From Methanococcus aeolicus Nankai-3 (GTDB taxonomy: Archaea; AGJL01; Methanococci; Methanococcales; Methanococcaceae), in assembly GCF_000017185.1 (NCBI RefSeq), contig NC_009635.1:374563-438562 (forward strand): a stretch of DNA of 64,000 nt. Direction: 5' to 3'. The notes beneath the pieces are model-generated. The model did no database searches, had not been told where the DNA came from, and saw nothing but the letters and a program-made list of their open reading frames with translations. This document shows, in pieces, positions 1 to 9,425 of the stretch (positions are counted from its first letter, which is position 1; every line of letters begins with the position of its first letter). Made by a program: the position numbers and the translations under genes.

Positions 1-1
1 T

Positions 2-472
2 GTGCTAAATAAAGAAAATGCAGAAATTAACCAGTATAAAGGAGTTAAAAAGGCATTGGAATTAGGCTATAAAAAAATAGGGGTAAGCATAGGTAATTTG
101 GAGGATGCCAAAAAAATTAAAGAGTTGGAAAACCAAATAATTACTAATGCCGAATGTTCTATAAAGGCTAAATCCGACCCAGTTCAAGATGTAAAAATAA
201 TAACTTTTGGAGTTCATACAACAGGATATAGCAAATTAGAATTTAAAAAATTTGTCAAATATTTTGATTTGACAACATGCTGTGCTTCAAAAGGTGTTTT
301 AGGGGCAGTTAAAGGTCATGTAAAGATTCAAGTTGGAAAATCCGTTCCGATATTTGCACTTTCTCAAAATGGGAAAGAATTAATAATAGAACGAATGAAA
401 GAATTGGAACGACCATTATTAATTACACCAAATGATGAATTGCCTGTGGTCAAGGGAGATTTTTATATTTAA
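2..472 (+). CDS. Probable methanogenesis marker protein 8, C-terminal part
   Basis: The reading frame is open at the left edge, so this is the last ~156 residues of a longer protein. It contains a GVHTTG motif followed about 25 residues later by a TTCCASK segment and a KVQVGKSVPIFAL-like stretch (seen as IQVGKSVPIFAL). I associate this arrangement with the methanogenesis marker 8 family, whose biochemical role is unknown. The two adjacent cysteines near residues 93-94 could bind metal, but that is inference. The gene ends about 100 bases before the convergent argF. Family assignment is from memory of the motif pattern and is moderate. Confidence 0.55.
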   Translation: MLNKENAEINQYKGVKKALELGYKKIGVSIGNLEDAKKIKELENQIITNAECSIKAKSDPVQDVKIITFGVHTTGYSKLEFKKFVKYFDLTTCCASKGVLGAVKGHVKIQVGKSVPIFALSQNGKELIIERMKELERPLLITPNDELPVVKGDFYI

Positions 473-576
473 ATATTTATTTTTAATATATTATTACTAT
501 TTTCCTATTTTTCTATTTATATATTATAAATTTAAAATAATAAAAAAATAAAACAAGATAAACAAAAATTATTAAA

Positions 577-1491
577 TTATTTGCTAAAAATATATTTAAA
601 TACTGCTTTTTGGGCATGAAGTCTATTTTCGGCTTCATCATATACAACGGATTGTTCTCCATCGATTACCTCGTCAGTTATTTCCATACCCCTATTTGCA
701 GGTAAACAGTGCATAACAATAGCATCTTTTTTAGCATAACTTAAAAGTTTTTCATTTATTTGATATGGAGGGAATATTTTTAAAACTTCATCGATATTTT
801 TATTTTTATCACTCATACTAACCCATACATCAGTATAAAGCACATCGGCATCTTTTGCACAGATTATTGCATCATCTGTTATAGTTATACTACCCTCCCC
901 CTGTTTATCTATTATTTGTTGTGCCATTTTAACAAATTTTTCATTTGGTTCATAACCTTCGGGAGTGGCAACAAATATATCCATACCCATAATGGCACAT
1001 CCTAAAATAAGGGAATTGCAAACATTATTTCCATCTCCGAAATATGCAAATTTAAGACCACTTAATTTATTTTTATGTTCTTTGATTGTTAAAAGGTCAG
1101 CTAATATTTGGCATGGATGAGATAAATCACTTAAAGCATTTATAACTGGAACATTTCCATATTTAGTAAAGTCTTCGAGTGTACTGTGTTCTTTAACTCG
1201 GGCAACAATTACATCTACAAATCTACTTAATACTTTTGCCGTATCTTTTGTGCTTTCTTTCTTACTCACATGAGTTTCCCCCGTGTTTAATGTTAAAGAA
1301 TGCCCACCCAATTCATTTACAGCAATATCAAAGCTTATTCTCGTTCTTGTCGATGGACTTTCGAAAATCAATGCTACGGTTTTTTCTTTTAAAATATTTT
1401 CTGATTTTCTATTTTTTTTAAAATATATTGCATCATTTAATATATTTTCAATATCTTTTCTTTCTAAATTTTCAAGAGTTAGGAGATGCAC
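577..1491 (-). CDS. argF: Ornithine carbamoyltransferase
   Basis: This cytoplasmic enzyme transfers the carbamoyl group from carbamoyl phosphate to ornithine, giving citrulline for arginine synthesis. The 304-residue length is normal for the family. The carbamoyl-phosphate signature STRTR lies at residues 47-51, HPCQ at 125-128, and the ornithine-loop HCLPA motif near residue 262. The start is a GTG preceded by GGTGAT with three bases between, which fits the usual spacing in this genome. The gene is monocistronic here, with a 277-base AT-rich gap upstream that should hold its promoter. There is no sign of damage. Confidence 0.95.
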   Translation of the reverse strand: MHLLTLENLERKDIENILNDAIYFKKNRKSENILKEKTVALIFESPSTRTRISFDIAVNELGGHSLTLNTGETHVSKKESTKDTAKVLSRFVDVIVARVKEHSTLEDFTKYGNVPVINALSDLSHPCQILADLLTIKEHKNKLSGLKFAYFGDGNNVCNSLILGCAIMGMDIFVATPEGYEPNEKFVKMAQQIIDKQGEGSITITDDAIICAKDADVLYTDVWVSMSDKNKNIDEVLKIFPPYQINEKLLSYAKKDAIVMHCLPANRGMEITDEVIDGEQSVVYDEAENRLHAQKAVFKYIFSK

Positions 1492-1768
1492 GGTATCACC
1501 AATAAAAAGTATATCTATTACGGCAGGTTCAGGAATTTTTTAACTTCAAAATATTTTATATTATTGATATTTTATGCCGTTATAGCAGATATGGATAATA
1601 TATAATATTAAAGGAACTGACATTTTGAACATGCTATATACGCCGATATTCTCGTAATATAATTTTATAAAATAATATATTTATAAAATAATGAGATGGT
1701 ATATTTATATAATATAGTATTTAAACCATATAGTATATTTGGGAGCTCCCTGTTAGTAAAATATTTTA

Positions 1769-2365
1769 TTATCTTTTTAACTCAATAAATTCTCCCTTAC
1801 TTAATGAATTAACTTCTTCATCCGTTAGTTTTTCATCAATTACCCCATCTCCGATTATTAAACTATGTCCAGTAGGGTCTTCAATTATCAAGGTTGCAGT
1901 TTCTTTCCCCTGTTTTATGGCCTCTAATTTTTTAGCAATTTTTTCGGCCTGTTTTTTTTCGGCCTCTGTTTCAGCCCCTCTTGATAACATCATTAAAGAT
2001 TCTTCCAATCTATTTAATACCCCCTCTACATTGGATACATACCCCTGAGATGCCGCTCCTGGTTTAACTTCAAACCCTAATTCTGGAATTCTTATAAATC
2101 CTGTGGAGCTCCTTACCACTCTTTTATTTAAATCTTCTTCATCCTGTATTTTTAAAATATATCTTTTTGGTTCCTTAACATCTGTTGGCATTATATCGCT
2201 ATTTTTGTAATTACAATTACTGCATATCATTGTAGTTTCAAGAACTTTTCCAATATATGGAATATCTAATTCATTAACTATTATTTTTAATGAATCCTTT
2301 GAACCACATATTGGACAATCTATTGTATTCACTGATTTCACTGTTTCACTTGTTCCCAATTCCAT
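1769..2365 (-). CDS. ZPR1-type zinc-finger protein
   Basis: This 198-residue protein has a four-cysteine zinc ribbon made of C17/C20 and C48/C51 (CPICG and CSNCN). It is followed by a beta-rich segment containing a GFEVKPGAASQGYVSNVEG-type stretch, then a charged helix rich in Lys/Glu. This is the single-copy archaeal form of the ZPR1 domain. The eukaryotic homologue binds translation elongation factor 1A; the archaeal role is not established and a link to translation is inference. ATG start with GGTGA upstream. It points away from the eha operon and stands alone. Confidence 0.85.
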   Translation of the reverse strand: MELGTSETVKSVNTIDCPICGSKDSLKIIVNELDIPYIGKVLETTMICSNCNYKNSDIMPTDVKEPKRYILKIQDEEDLNKRVVRSSTGFIRIPELGFEVKPGAASQGYVSNVEGVLNRLEESLMMLSRGAETEAEKKQAEKIAKKLEAIKQGKETATLIIEDPTGHSLIIGDGVIDEKLTDEEVNSLSKGEFIELKR

Positions 2366-2406
2366 GATTTCACCTTTTTTTATTGTGTATCAATTATATT
2401 ATATAT

Positions 2407-2690
2407 TATGGTTAATCTTAATTAAATGTCCTCATATATTTAATATTCATGGCCATTCATTGTCCACCCTAAGTTATTAAATAAAATCTCTTCGAGATTT
2501 TATACAAAATCGAAGATTTTATAAACAAAATCTTTTAGGAGTTCATACCAAAGCATAACTTTTGCAAACAAAATCCTTTTAGGATTTTGTACAAAATCGA
2601 AGATTTTGTAAATAACTTTCTTTATTTTTAGTAATATGGAGATTTTGCTTATGGTGGTATGGTAATGAAATTGTCCGAAAATTGACCATA
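2407..2690. repeat. MITE-like element, copy A
   Basis: An AT-rich block bounded by imperfect terminal inverted repeats: the left end reads TATGGTTAATCTTA and the right end, reverse-complemented, reads TATGGTCAATTTTC. Inside are several perfect hairpins: AAAATCTC/GAGATTTT with a TTC loop (2488-2506), ACAAAATC/GATTTTGT-type arms with a GAA loop, and AAAATCC/GGATTTT (about 2570-2587). The internal hairpin block is shared with copy C. It fills most of the 514-base gap between the ZPR1 gene and the regulator gene. An open frame through it on the minus strand is only the translated hairpins and is not a gene. Confidence 0.7.
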
Positions 2691-2751
2691 AATGTTCTAA
2701 TATATTAATCATATTCACTATGTTTTTAATTAAATCATAATAATAATATTA

Positions 2752-2800
2752 TATACTTTATATATGTTATATGGTGCAAAACTATATATATTATATCCAC
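2752..2800 (+). promoter_or_regulatory. Candidate promoter of the regulator-eha transcript
   Basis: Two TATA-like boxes, TTTATATATG at about 2757-2766 and CTATATATATTAT near 2782, lie 85-125 bases upstream of the regulator gene. No other credible promoter-length gap precedes the eha genes. This is based on composition only, in a very AT-rich background. Confidence 0.3.
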
Positions 2801-2879
2801 TATGAATAATATTATTCCTATGTGATACTTAATTATTAATCATTATATATGACGGAAGTTATATTCCTGTTGTGGTAAT

Positions 2880-3530
2880 ATGTATGAAAAACTCGATGTT
2901 ATTGAACATGCCATTTTATTAAATCCAGAATATATAAAAATATTCCGAACAAAATTAAAAATAACCCAATCAAAACTTGCGGAAGAAAGTGGCGTTAGTC
3001 AATCGCATTTAAGTATGCTTGAAAAAGGAAAGAGAGAAGCCACAAAATCTAATGCTGCCGCCATAACGCTGGGATTATTAAAATGTAGTAATATTTGGGA
3101 AAATGAAGACCCAATATTATATTTATTGGATATTCTATCACTAACAAAATTTGAATCCACAATAATTAATTTTATTATAGGGCTTGTTGGTGATGGCAAA
3201 AATAATAAAAACAATAGATTTTATAAATTAATTGACGGTTATCCTGTTGTAATTATTGACAAATATTATTTTACCGAATATATGAAAAAAAACTTAAAGG
3301 TAATAGATATATTAAGTATTGAGTTTCAAAGGGGGAAAATTAAAGGAAAGGGACAATATTCTGATAGCAAACAGGCAGATATATCATTAGATTGTTCAGA
3401 AATAAGGCGACTGGAAACAAAAATATCAAATAGTATTGGTAAGAAGATAATTATACAGATATTTCCAAAAGAGGAAATTCCTCCTATTTATTCAATTAAA
3501 AAGGATAGTATTATAATTCATTGTTGGTGA
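2880..3530 (+). CDS. Helix-turn-helix transcriptional regulator at the head of the eha genes
   Basis: A 216-residue protein. Residues ~18-65 form an XRE-type DNA-binding domain: a run ITQSKLAEESGVSQSHLSML gives the two recognition helices. The remaining ~150 residues are mixed alpha/beta, have no membrane segment and are not a family I recognise. The start ATG follows GTGGTAAT. The stop codon lies 10 bases before ehaA, so it is almost certainly co-transcribed with the hydrogenase. That position suggests it controls eha expression, perhaps by autoregulation, but no operator could be confirmed. Function as a DNA-binding protein is well supported; the target is inferred. Confidence 0.75.
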   Translation: MYEKLDVIEHAILLNPEYIKIFRTKLKITQSKLAEESGVSQSHLSMLEKGKREATKSNAAAITLGLLKCSNIWENEDPILYLLDILSLTKFESTIINFIIGLVGDGKNNKNNRFYKLIDGYPVVIIDKYYFTEYMKKNLKVIDILSIEFQRGKIKGKGQYSDSKQADISLDCSEIRRLETKISNSIGKKIIIQIFPKEEIPPIYSIKKDSIIIHCW

Positions 3531-3540
3531 CGGTGATATT

Positions 3541-3834
3541 GTGGGCGATATTATGGGAGCTCCACTATTTAATAATTTAATTTATTATGGTGGGGCCATT
3601 ATTGTATCAATAATTATTGGTTTATTGTTAAGATTGCCATTAAAAATAGATATTGATTCATTTGAAGCAAATGTCATTTTTCCAACTGTATTTATTGCAT
3701 TGGGATTATGTGCATTGGTTGAATTTTTGTTTGGCTTAAATCTTATAATGGGTATAATTATTGGATTTATTTCGGCATTATTTTCAAAATATTCGATGAA
3801 TATATTTTCTGGTGTAGATTATGGAAGTAATTGA
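3541..3834 (+). CDS. ehaA: Energy-converting hydrogenase A membrane subunit EhaA
   Basis: First gene of the energy-converting [NiFe] hydrogenase A operon, which couples ion flow across the membrane to reduction of low-potential ferredoxin with H2. The 97-residue protein has three hydrophobic segments (about residues 14-30, 45-62 and 67-85). The start is a GTG with GGTGATATT immediately upstream; an in-frame ATG four codons later is less well placed. Identification rests on size, hydrophobicity and position before ehaB-ehaO. A GGAGCTCC palindrome lies in its first codons and encodes part of the MGAPL stretch. Confidence 0.8.
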   Translation: MGDIMGAPLFNNLIYYGGAIIVSIIIGLLLRLPLKIDIDSFEANVIFPTVFIALGLCALVEFLFGLNLIMGIIIGFISALFSKYSMNIFSGVDYGSN

Positions 3835-4333
3835 AATAATAACTAAACTTATCTATGTATTTATGGCAGGAATTATTTGCTGGTTGAATTTTGTTGTGGT
3901 AGATACCATATTTGGACTACCAAAAAAACCGGGCGTTGCCGGTGCCGGCGTAATAGGTAATAAGTTGGCAAAAAGTGGAGGAAATATTAATGGAGGTTAT
4001 TTTATGGGAAATATTGTATGTTCTCCCGACGCCTCAGCTGGAACCTTAATGGCTAGTATATTTTATTATTTAATGGGTTTTGAAGGAGGACTTATAGCCT
4101 CATTATTTGTGTATATCGGCAATAGATTATGCAATGACCCAGGATATGCTGGAACAATTGGAACCATAACTGCCACAATATTAATATGGATATTCTCTGA
4201 TGCCATTGGCATTATTGAGCCCCAATATTTCATAGCTGGAATGGTGTTTGCAATATTTACAATTCAAGGAGCTTATCCAGTGATGGCATCGAAATTGCTG
4301 GGCTCAATAGCTAAAAAGATGAGGGTGGTATAA
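3821..4333 (+). CDS. ehaB: Energy-converting hydrogenase A membrane subunit EhaB
   Basis: A 170-residue integral membrane protein with four or five hydrophobic segments separated by short Gly-rich loops ([19 protein letters not shown] near residues 38-56). It overlaps ehaA by 14 bases and its last base is the first base of ehaC, so translation is probably coupled. EhaB is one of the small membrane subunits specific to Eha. Its individual role is not known. Assignment is from operon position and length. Confidence 0.82.
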   Translation: MEVIEIITKLIYVFMAGIICWLNFVVVDTIFGLPKKPGVAGAGVIGNKLAKSGGNINGGYFMGNIVCSPDASAGTLMASIFYYLMGFEGGLIASLFVYIGNRLCNDPGYAGTIGTITATILIWIFSDAIGIIEPQYFIAGMVFAIFTIQGAYPVMASKLLGSIAKKMRVV

Positions 4334-4578
4334 TGGATATTGCCTCAATTACAATTGAAATTATTGCTATTATTATAGCTGTTAAAGTATTTATTACTCG
4401 AAGTAGGGCTTTGAAATTGTTGTATATCTGCAATTTAAATTTTTGTATTGCAGGTTTAATAGCTTTGTATATAAAAAGCCCAATGGGAGCTCTTGTAGCT
4501 ATGGCATATTTTGTGTTTTCCACAATTTCCTCCAACGCCATTGCCCATAGTATAGGAGAAATTAAGAAAATAAAATAG
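4333..4578 (+). CDS. ehaC: Energy-converting hydrogenase A membrane subunit EhaC
   Basis: An 81-residue protein with three hydrophobic stretches. Its ATG overlaps the ehaB stop codon by one base. It resembles the small NuoK/MnhC-like subunits typical of energy-converting hydrogenases in size and topology, but the exact equivalence is not visible from sequence alone. A 69-base gap separates it from ehaD, one of the few gaps in the operon. Confidence 0.78.
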   Translation: MDIASITIEIIAIIIAVKVFITRSRALKLLYICNLNFCIAGLIALYIKSPMGALVAMAYFVFSTISSNAIAHSIGEIKKIK

Positions 4579-4647
4579 ATAAAATAAATTATTAGTGCGA
4601 AAAGAAATAAATTATAAATTTACCTTAAAACAATAAACGGTGATTTT

Positions 4648-4926
4648 ATGGAAATTCTACCACTTGTAGCTTTATTCTGCTGTGTTTTTGGTGGAATTGG
4701 TGTAATTCTCCATACAGATATACTTAATAAAATAATTATGTTTGCCTTTTTAGAGGCCGGACTTATTGGACTTGTGGCTTCATTCTATTATTTGGATGTG
4801 GCAATGGTTTCTTCCATATTAGAGCCAATATCTACCATAGTATTACTACTTGGAGCAATAAAATATACTTATCTTATAAAAACTAAGAAACGATACAGCT
4901 CGGAGCTCCCTATACTTTCTAAATAA
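4648..4926 (+). CDS. ehaD: Energy-converting hydrogenase A membrane subunit EhaD
   Basis: A 92-residue membrane protein with three hydrophobic segments (about residues 3-20, 25-45 and 52-72) and a charged C-terminal tail ending SSELPILSK. The start ATG follows GGTGATTTT. Part of the tail is encoded by a GGAGCTCC palindrome (4902-4909). The role within the Eha membrane arm is inferred from position between ehaC and ehaE. Confidence 0.78.
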   Translation: MEILPLVALFCCVFGGIGVILHTDILNKIIMFAFLEAGLIGLVASFYYLDVAMVSSILEPISTIVLLLGAIKYTYLIKTKKRYSSELPILSK

Positions 4927-4938
4927 AAGGTGAGTGTT

Positions 4939-5199
4939 ATGATACCTGATTTAATCACCCTTACGATGTATTGTGGATATATTATGCTAATTGGGGGCAC
5001 AATGGGTGCAATATTTGGACCCCAAGCTAATGACCCATTTAAGAAACTTCTAAATATGGAAGTGCCTGCCATGGGTGTAGCGTTGATATTATTATCTTAT
5101 AATCACACGCTGGCACTTATGACATTTCTTACAGTAAATACGATACTTATAATAGTATTTGTTAGAGCAATAATTAAAAATGAGGAAATAGGGAGATAA
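4939..5199 (+). CDS. ehaE: Energy-converting hydrogenase A membrane subunit EhaE
   Basis: An 86-residue membrane protein with an MIPDLITLTMYCGYIMLIGG start and two or three hydrophobic segments. The ATG at 4939 is chosen over the in-frame GTG at 4930 because the GTG lies inside the ribosome-binding sequence AGGTGA (4928-4933), which sits five bases before the ATG. Only 12 bases separate it from ehaD and 2 bases from ehaF, which supports a single translated operon. Confidence 0.78.
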   Translation: MIPDLITLTMYCGYIMLIGGTMGAIFGPQANDPFKKLLNMEVPAMGVALILLSYNHTLALMTFLTVNTILIIVFVRAIIKNEEIGR

Positions 5200-5201
5200 T
5201 T

Positions 5202-5675
5202 ATGAACCTAAATCTTGGTAAATTATTAAATTATATATCTAAACCCTCAGTAGTCCCTCGAATGTTTGCGGGATTTTTGTGTATTATCATGTTTGTTGAA
5301 TTTTTTGCTCCAACTTCATTAAATGATGACCAGCTATACCCAAAAGCCCTTCCTCAGGAGCAAATATTCAAATCCTCATTGGCACCTTATGATAGGGGAG
5401 GAATACCATTAGAACAACCTGCAAATATCAAATCCCAATATCCACAGTTTGAACCAACAATTGGAAAAATAACGGCATATTTATCTCCACTGTCGATATG
5501 GATAGCAGAAAAAACCCCCTATTTGGGAACTACCATTGTAGCAACACCAGGGGGAATTATTGATGAGATATTATATTATACAAGGGGATTTGATACAATA
5601 TTAGAATCTTTAACTTTATTGATTTCATTTATGATATTTAGCTATATCTACCTCGGTAGAAATGAGGTGGAATAA
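5202..5675 (+). CDS. ehaF: Energy-converting hydrogenase A subunit EhaF
   Basis: A 157-residue protein with one hydrophobic segment near the N-terminus (about residues 19-33), a hydrophilic, Pro-rich middle that probably lies outside the membrane, and a second hydrophobic segment near the C-terminus (about 135-150). This membrane-loop-membrane layout differs from the purely hydrophobic neighbours and fits EhaF. Its stop codon shares one base with the ehaG start. Confidence 0.78.
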   Translation: MNLNLGKLLNYISKPSVVPRMFAGFLCIIMFVEFFAPTSLNDDQLYPKALPQEQIFKSSLAPYDRGGIPLEQPANIKSQYPQFEPTIGKITAYLSPLSIWIAEKTPYLGTTIVATPGGIIDEILYYTRGFDTILESLTLLISFMIFSYIYLGRNEVE

Positions 5676-6421
5676 TGGATATTACGCTATTATATAACAG
5701 CACGGTATTTACAGGTTTTATTGTTGGAATACTGTCTTTATTTGCCATTTCCAGCAGTGGAAAAAATAATAATTCTGATTTAGATATGGTAATTTATACC
5801 AATATCGTAGAATGTGCCATGGTGGTAATTATAGCCGCAGTAGGAACAGACCTTGCAGAGGCCCTTATACTTCCAGGTCTTGTTATTGGAATGGCAGAAT
5901 TATTGGCAGTTTCCGAAGTTTTAGTTAATAGAAATGAGCACAGACAAAAAGATAAAGAGATTATAGAAATTAATCAAAGATATAATTTGATTAACAAAAA
6001 TAACATAAAACAACATAAACTTCTTGAAGAATTTTTGGCCAAGGATGAAGCTCATGCAAAAATATCCATTAATAAAATGGAAGTTCTATATACGGCACCT
6101 AAATTTATGGCAATTGTATTGGTAGTTTATGGTGCAATATTAACAGGATTTACGGGCGGAGCAGTTATTGCATGTGGATTGTTATTCTATCTATTGTCCC
6201 AGAGAGTTTTAGAAAAAGAAGTTCCATTCCCTAAATTAAAAGTATATTGGGAGGGCATCTCTGGATTTTCTGGAATTATGTGGGCAATATGGATATTTGG
6301 TTTTATTGGATTGTATTTATTCCCACAACATTATATATATTTCTTATTAATTGCAGGTTGTGCATTAGCACTTAAAGTTGGCTCAAAATTGGGATTAATG
6401 GGAGATTTATTGGATAGGTAA
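5675..6421 (+). CDS. ehaG: Energy-converting hydrogenase A membrane subunit EhaG
   Basis: A 248-residue protein with about six hydrophobic segments. A charged region at residues ~92-130 ([10 protein letters not shown] followed by a Lys/Glu-rich stretch) interrupts them and probably forms a cytoplasmic loop. It is the seventh gene of the operon and overlaps ehaF by one base. EhaG is specific to Eha hydrogenases and its exact function is not known. Confidence 0.8.
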   Translation: MDITLLYNSTVFTGFIVGILSLFAISSSGKNNNSDLDMVIYTNIVECAMVVIIAAVGTDLAEALILPGLVIGMAELLAVSEVLVNRNEHRQKDKEIIEINQRYNLINKNNIKQHKLLEEFLAKDEAHAKISINKMEVLYTAPKFMAIVLVVYGAILTGFTGGAVIACGLLFYLLSQRVLEKEVPFPKLKVYWEGISGFSGIMWAIWIFGFIGLYLFPQHYIYFLLIAGCALALKVGSKLGLMGDLLDR

Positions 6422-6471
6422 ATAACATAAAATAACGGCATATGGACGATATATATTAAATTGGTGATTAT

Positions 6472-7128
6472 ATGTTAGAATCAATTGCTGGGTCGTTATA
6501 TGGATATATCCCTTTTGGAGATATTGTATTTTATATGACGGATTTTTCAATGATTGCATTTGTTGTTGCATTATTTTTTACAATAATTGTAGCACTTACA
6601 AAACCCGAAAAACAAATAGAGGCACAAATTGGAGAATTGGGAGATAAATTTAATACAGTATCTTTAAAAGAGATGAAGGCAAGGCGATTAATGGCAGTTA
6701 TTTGCGGAATAACTACGGCATTTGCCATGCTAACTGGTGATGTGTTTAATTTTGCATTATTCTTAGCTGTAATTGGTATGGCAAATATTGGTATAGTTTC
6801 GGCCGTAAAAAAAGAATGGGTATTAACGGCGGCTTTCAATTATGGAATAATTGCAATGATATCTACGCTACCATTATTTGGGGCTGCATCCATTATTCTT
6901 GCAAAAACTGGTACGCTATCGATATTTGAATTATCTCGCCACCCCTATGACATATTTTATCAAAAAATTCTTTATGCAGTGGGCATGGTTGGAGAAACTG
7001 GTATTGCTCCATTTTATGCAGCTAAGGCTGAAATGTTTAGAGCTCCGGGAGCTCCCTATATTTTAATGATACATTTATCCTCGTTGCTTGTAATAGTTAG
7101 AACAGCGGAAATATTACTTAATATATAA
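6472..7128 (+). CDS. ehaH: Energy-converting hydrogenase A ion-translocating-type membrane subunit EhaH
   Basis: A 218-residue membrane protein with five or six transmembrane segments. The stretch MVGETGIAPFYAAKAEMFRAPGAP near residues 167-190 resembles the conserved lysine-containing region of NuoL/M/N and antiporter subunits, shortened as in energy-converting hydrogenases. EhaH is one of two conserved membrane proteins expected in this complex and is the likely ion-translocating part. ATG start after GGTGATTAT. The palindrome at 7048-7055 encodes part of the APGAP turn. Confidence 0.83.
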   Translation: MLESIAGSLYGYIPFGDIVFYMTDFSMIAFVVALFFTIIVALTKPEKQIEAQIGELGDKFNTVSLKEMKARRLMAVICGITTAFAMLTGDVFNFALFLAVIGMANIGIVSAVKKEWVLTAAFNYGIIAMISTLPLFGAASIILAKTGTLSIFELSRHPYDIFYQKILYAVGMVGETGIAPFYAAKAEMFRAPGAPYILMIHLSSLLVIVRTAEILLNI

Positions 7129-7141
7129 TTGGTGATTAGAT

Positions 7142-7348
7142 ATGACACCAGAGAACAAAAGCGGAATAATATCCATAATTATAGGAATTATTGGATTGGC
7201 TATTATAATATTGTATTCAAATAGTGCATTTATTACCTATATGGGGACTGCCCTATTTGTTCCATTTATAATATATGGCATTGGAATAGGATTGAATCCC
7301 CCAACAAGAAGAAAAAAAATTGGACAATTGCCATTTAGAGGGTGGTGA
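7142..7348 (+). CDS. ehaI: Energy-converting hydrogenase A small membrane subunit EhaI
   Basis: A 68-residue protein with two hydrophobic segments and a short basic C-terminus (RRKKIGQLPF). The start ATG follows GGTGATTAGAT. It ends just before or slightly overlapping the start of ehaJ, depending on which ehaJ start is used. Assigned from size and position. Confidence 0.75.
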   Translation: MTPENKSGIISIIIGIIGLAIIILYSNSAFITYMGTALFVPFIIYGIGIGLNPPTRRKKIGQLPFRGW

Positions 7349-7350
7349 TA

Positions 7351-8244
7351 TTGAGTGCAATGACTACTACAACAATTATGCAAATTATAAGCGCTTTGAG
7401 TTATGGACTATATGCCTTTTTAGTTGGTGGATTATTATTGGGATTCCACAGAAAAATATTGGCAAGAGTTCATGGGAGACCAGGACCTCCAATATTGCAG
7501 TATATAATTAATGTTTTCAAATTTTATATAAAAGAGATAACTTTCCCCATTACTTCTGCCAATCCACTATATTTATCTGTGGCATTGATGGACTTAATGG
7601 TATGGCTAAGTGCCTTATTTGTGGCTGTGGTATTTAACTATTCATTATTAATTATTGTTGGGTTGTATGTCCTTCAAAAAATAGTTGAACATGGATGTGG
7701 GCTTAGTAGTGGTTCGCCATATGGAAAAATTGGAGGAGTTAGAAGTGTATTTTCTGCCGCAGCAGAGGTTCCATTGTTTGCCGTTGTGGGTATCATATTT
7801 ATATTAACAAATTCCCTATTGGTCGGAGATATATTAAATTATCAAGCAATAAATGGGCCATTATTATTTAAATTACCACTTGCGGCATTTGCATTTTTTG
7901 TATTATTGGTATCAAAAGCCCCAACTAGTCCGTTTAGTATAGTAAAAGATAAGGCAACGGTTAGCGGATATATTACGGAGCATTATGGAACTCTTGAATC
8001 CATTATATTAATGTCTGATGCTATTGCTTGGTTTGTTCTACTGTGGTTATTTATAGCACTATTTATAGGTCCCGTTATAATTATGAGTCCAATTTTAACT
8101 CTCATAGGAATGACAATATTAACATTTATAATATCTATGATTTGTGCCACCACCCCATTATTGACTCCAAATCATTCAGTTATGATTCAGATATTAATTG
8201 CATCACTAACAATAATAGACTTGCTTTATAGGGCAACTCACTAA
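7351..8244 (+). CDS. ehaJ: Energy-converting hydrogenase A NuoH-like membrane subunit EhaJ
   Basis: A ~297-residue membrane protein with about eight transmembrane segments. Loop motifs such as RVHGRPGPPILQYI near residues 39-52 and KAPTSPFSIVKDKATVSGYITEHYG near 190-215 match the NuoH/HycD family, which links the membrane arm to the catalytic subunits. The start is uncertain: TTG at 7351 sits one base after GGTGAT, and ATG at 7360 is farther away; a GTG at 7342 is within the ribosome-binding site. I report the TTG. Confidence 0.85.
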   Translation: MSAMTTTTIMQIISALSYGLYAFLVGGLLLGFHRKILARVHGRPGPPILQYIINVFKFYIKEITFPITSANPLYLSVALMDLMVWLSALFVAVVFNYSLLIIVGLYVLQKIVEHGCGLSSGSPYGKIGGVRSVFSAAAEVPLFAVVGIIFILTNSLLVGDILNYQAINGPLLFKLPLAAFAFFVLLVSKAPTSPFSIVKDKATVSGYITEHYGTLESIILMSDAIAWFVLLWLFIALFIGPVIIMSPILTLIGMTILTFIISMICATTPLLTPNHSVMIQILIASLTIIDLLYRATH

Positions 8245-8255
8245 TTGGTGATATT

Positions 8256-8516
8256 ATGAAAAATTATATTTATTTATTATTAATTTCTTCAATTGCTATT
8301 ATTGGAGTTCTTGTAGCAATAAACCTAATCCAAGTGAGTATTTTGCCTGTTTTGGTATTATTTTTAATAGGATTAATATTAACGATGATACTATTGGCAG
8401 GAAATAAAAAAATATCCCACATAATTGAACAGGTGGAATTATTGTTTATGTTTGGGGTATTTGTTGGGCTACTGTATGCAGGATATACAATATTTACAAC
8501 TGGAATAATATTATAA
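8256..8516 (+). CDS. ehaK: Energy-converting hydrogenase A small membrane subunit EhaK
   Basis: An 86-residue, almost entirely hydrophobic protein with three transmembrane segments. ATG start with GGTGATATT directly upstream, 11 bases after ehaJ. A gap of about 110 bases, rich in AAATAA repeats, follows before ehaL. Identity is from position and length; no catalytic motif is expected. Confidence 0.75.
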   Translation: MKNYIYLLLISSIAIIGVLVAINLIQVSILPVLVLFLIGLILTMILLAGNKKISHIIEQVELLFMFGVFVGLLYAGYTIFTTGIIL

Positions 8517-8628
8517 TAGATTATAATGTGGATAAATAGCTCTAAAAACAGAAAATAAAAAAATAAAATAAGAATAAAAATAGGAGTAAAAATAAAAATA
8601 ACAACACACAACCGATACAGGTGGTTCT

Positions 8629-8943
8629 ATGAATGAAGTGCCATTTCATTTATTATTTGGTGCAATAGGGCTTGTAGTCGGGGGATTCGTTGGATTAAAT
8701 TATAGCTACAACAAATATAATCTCCCCTATGCAATAAAAAAAATTGATTCGTTGGCATTAATATGCTCCATAAGTGGAGCAATTATATTATTAGTAAATC
8801 TTCCATATTATTTAAATTACATAATAGGAGCTCCCTTACTTGGAATACCTTTTGGCATGAGACCGGGATATGGCAATATTGAGTTGTATGTTGGACTTAT
8901 AATATTAACTATCGGAATCCTATTAAAATCATTGTTATTATAA
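8629..8943 (+). CDS. ehaL: Energy-converting hydrogenase A membrane subunit EhaL
   Basis: A 104-residue protein with three or four hydrophobic segments and a [12 protein letters not shown] loop near residues 75-86. ATG start after GGTGGTTCT. The palindrome GGAGCTCC at 8827-8834 lies inside the gene and encodes part of the GAPLLG turn. Ten bases separate it from ehaM. Confidence 0.76.
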   Translation: MNEVPFHLLFGAIGLVVGGFVGLNYSYNKYNLPYAIKKIDSLALICSISGAIILLVNLPYYLNYIIGAPLLGIPFGMRPGYGNIELYVGLIILTIGILLKSLLL

Positions 8944-8953
8944 AAGTGATATT

Positions 8954-9403
8954 ATGGACTACGATTTAAAAACTAAACCCAAATCAGAAGATTTGGAATT
9001 TCCTAGCGGAAATAAGGAGAAAAATAAATACAAAGAACATTTAGAGCAAAAATATAACGCCATTAAAGGTAATAGATATATTATGGAAGATGTTATAGTT
9101 CCCATTGCAAATGCTCTAAAATTGCCTATTGATGATGTCATTGACATATTTGTAAATAAATATGATGGAGCTGGACTATATGAAACCCATGCCTACGGGG
9201 AACAGGCAAGAATGGGATGCTTAGGGCGAAAAGTAGATATTGATTTAGGGCTTTGCTGGGTTTGTGATTTCTTTGGTTTAATATCTAAAAAAGATGCCGA
9301 CTTAATAAGAAAAAAAGTTGTAGAAGATACCATTATGAAAAAAATACCCTATAAAACAGCACTAGAAAATGGTAGAAAAATGGTTGTAGAACTGTTGAAA
9401 TAA
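8954..9403 (+). CDS. ehaM: Energy-converting hydrogenase A hydrophilic subunit EhaM
   Basis: A 149-residue soluble protein (DUF1959-type), the first hydrophilic product of the operon. It carries an [12 protein letters not shown] stretch near residues 95-106 with two cysteines and several charged helices. It has no membrane segment and probably sits on the cytoplasmic face next to the hydrogenase module. ATG start after GTGATATT. Confidence 0.78.
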   Translation: MDYDLKTKPKSEDLEFPSGNKEKNKYKEHLEQKYNAIKGNRYIMEDVIVPIANALKLPIDDVIDIFVNKYDGAGLYETHAYGEQARMGCLGRKVDIDLGLCWVCDFFGLISKKDADLIRKKVVEDTIMKKIPYKTALENGRKMVVELLK

Positions 9404-9425
9404 CACATATATATGTGGTGTAATT

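Noticed and set aside
2500-2718. Open frame on the minus strand in copy A
   Set aside because: It only translates the hairpin repeats (KIFDFV twice) and has no ribosome-binding site.
4930-4938. GTG start for ehaE
   Set aside because: The GTG is part of the AGGTGA binding site; ATG 4939 has correct spacing.
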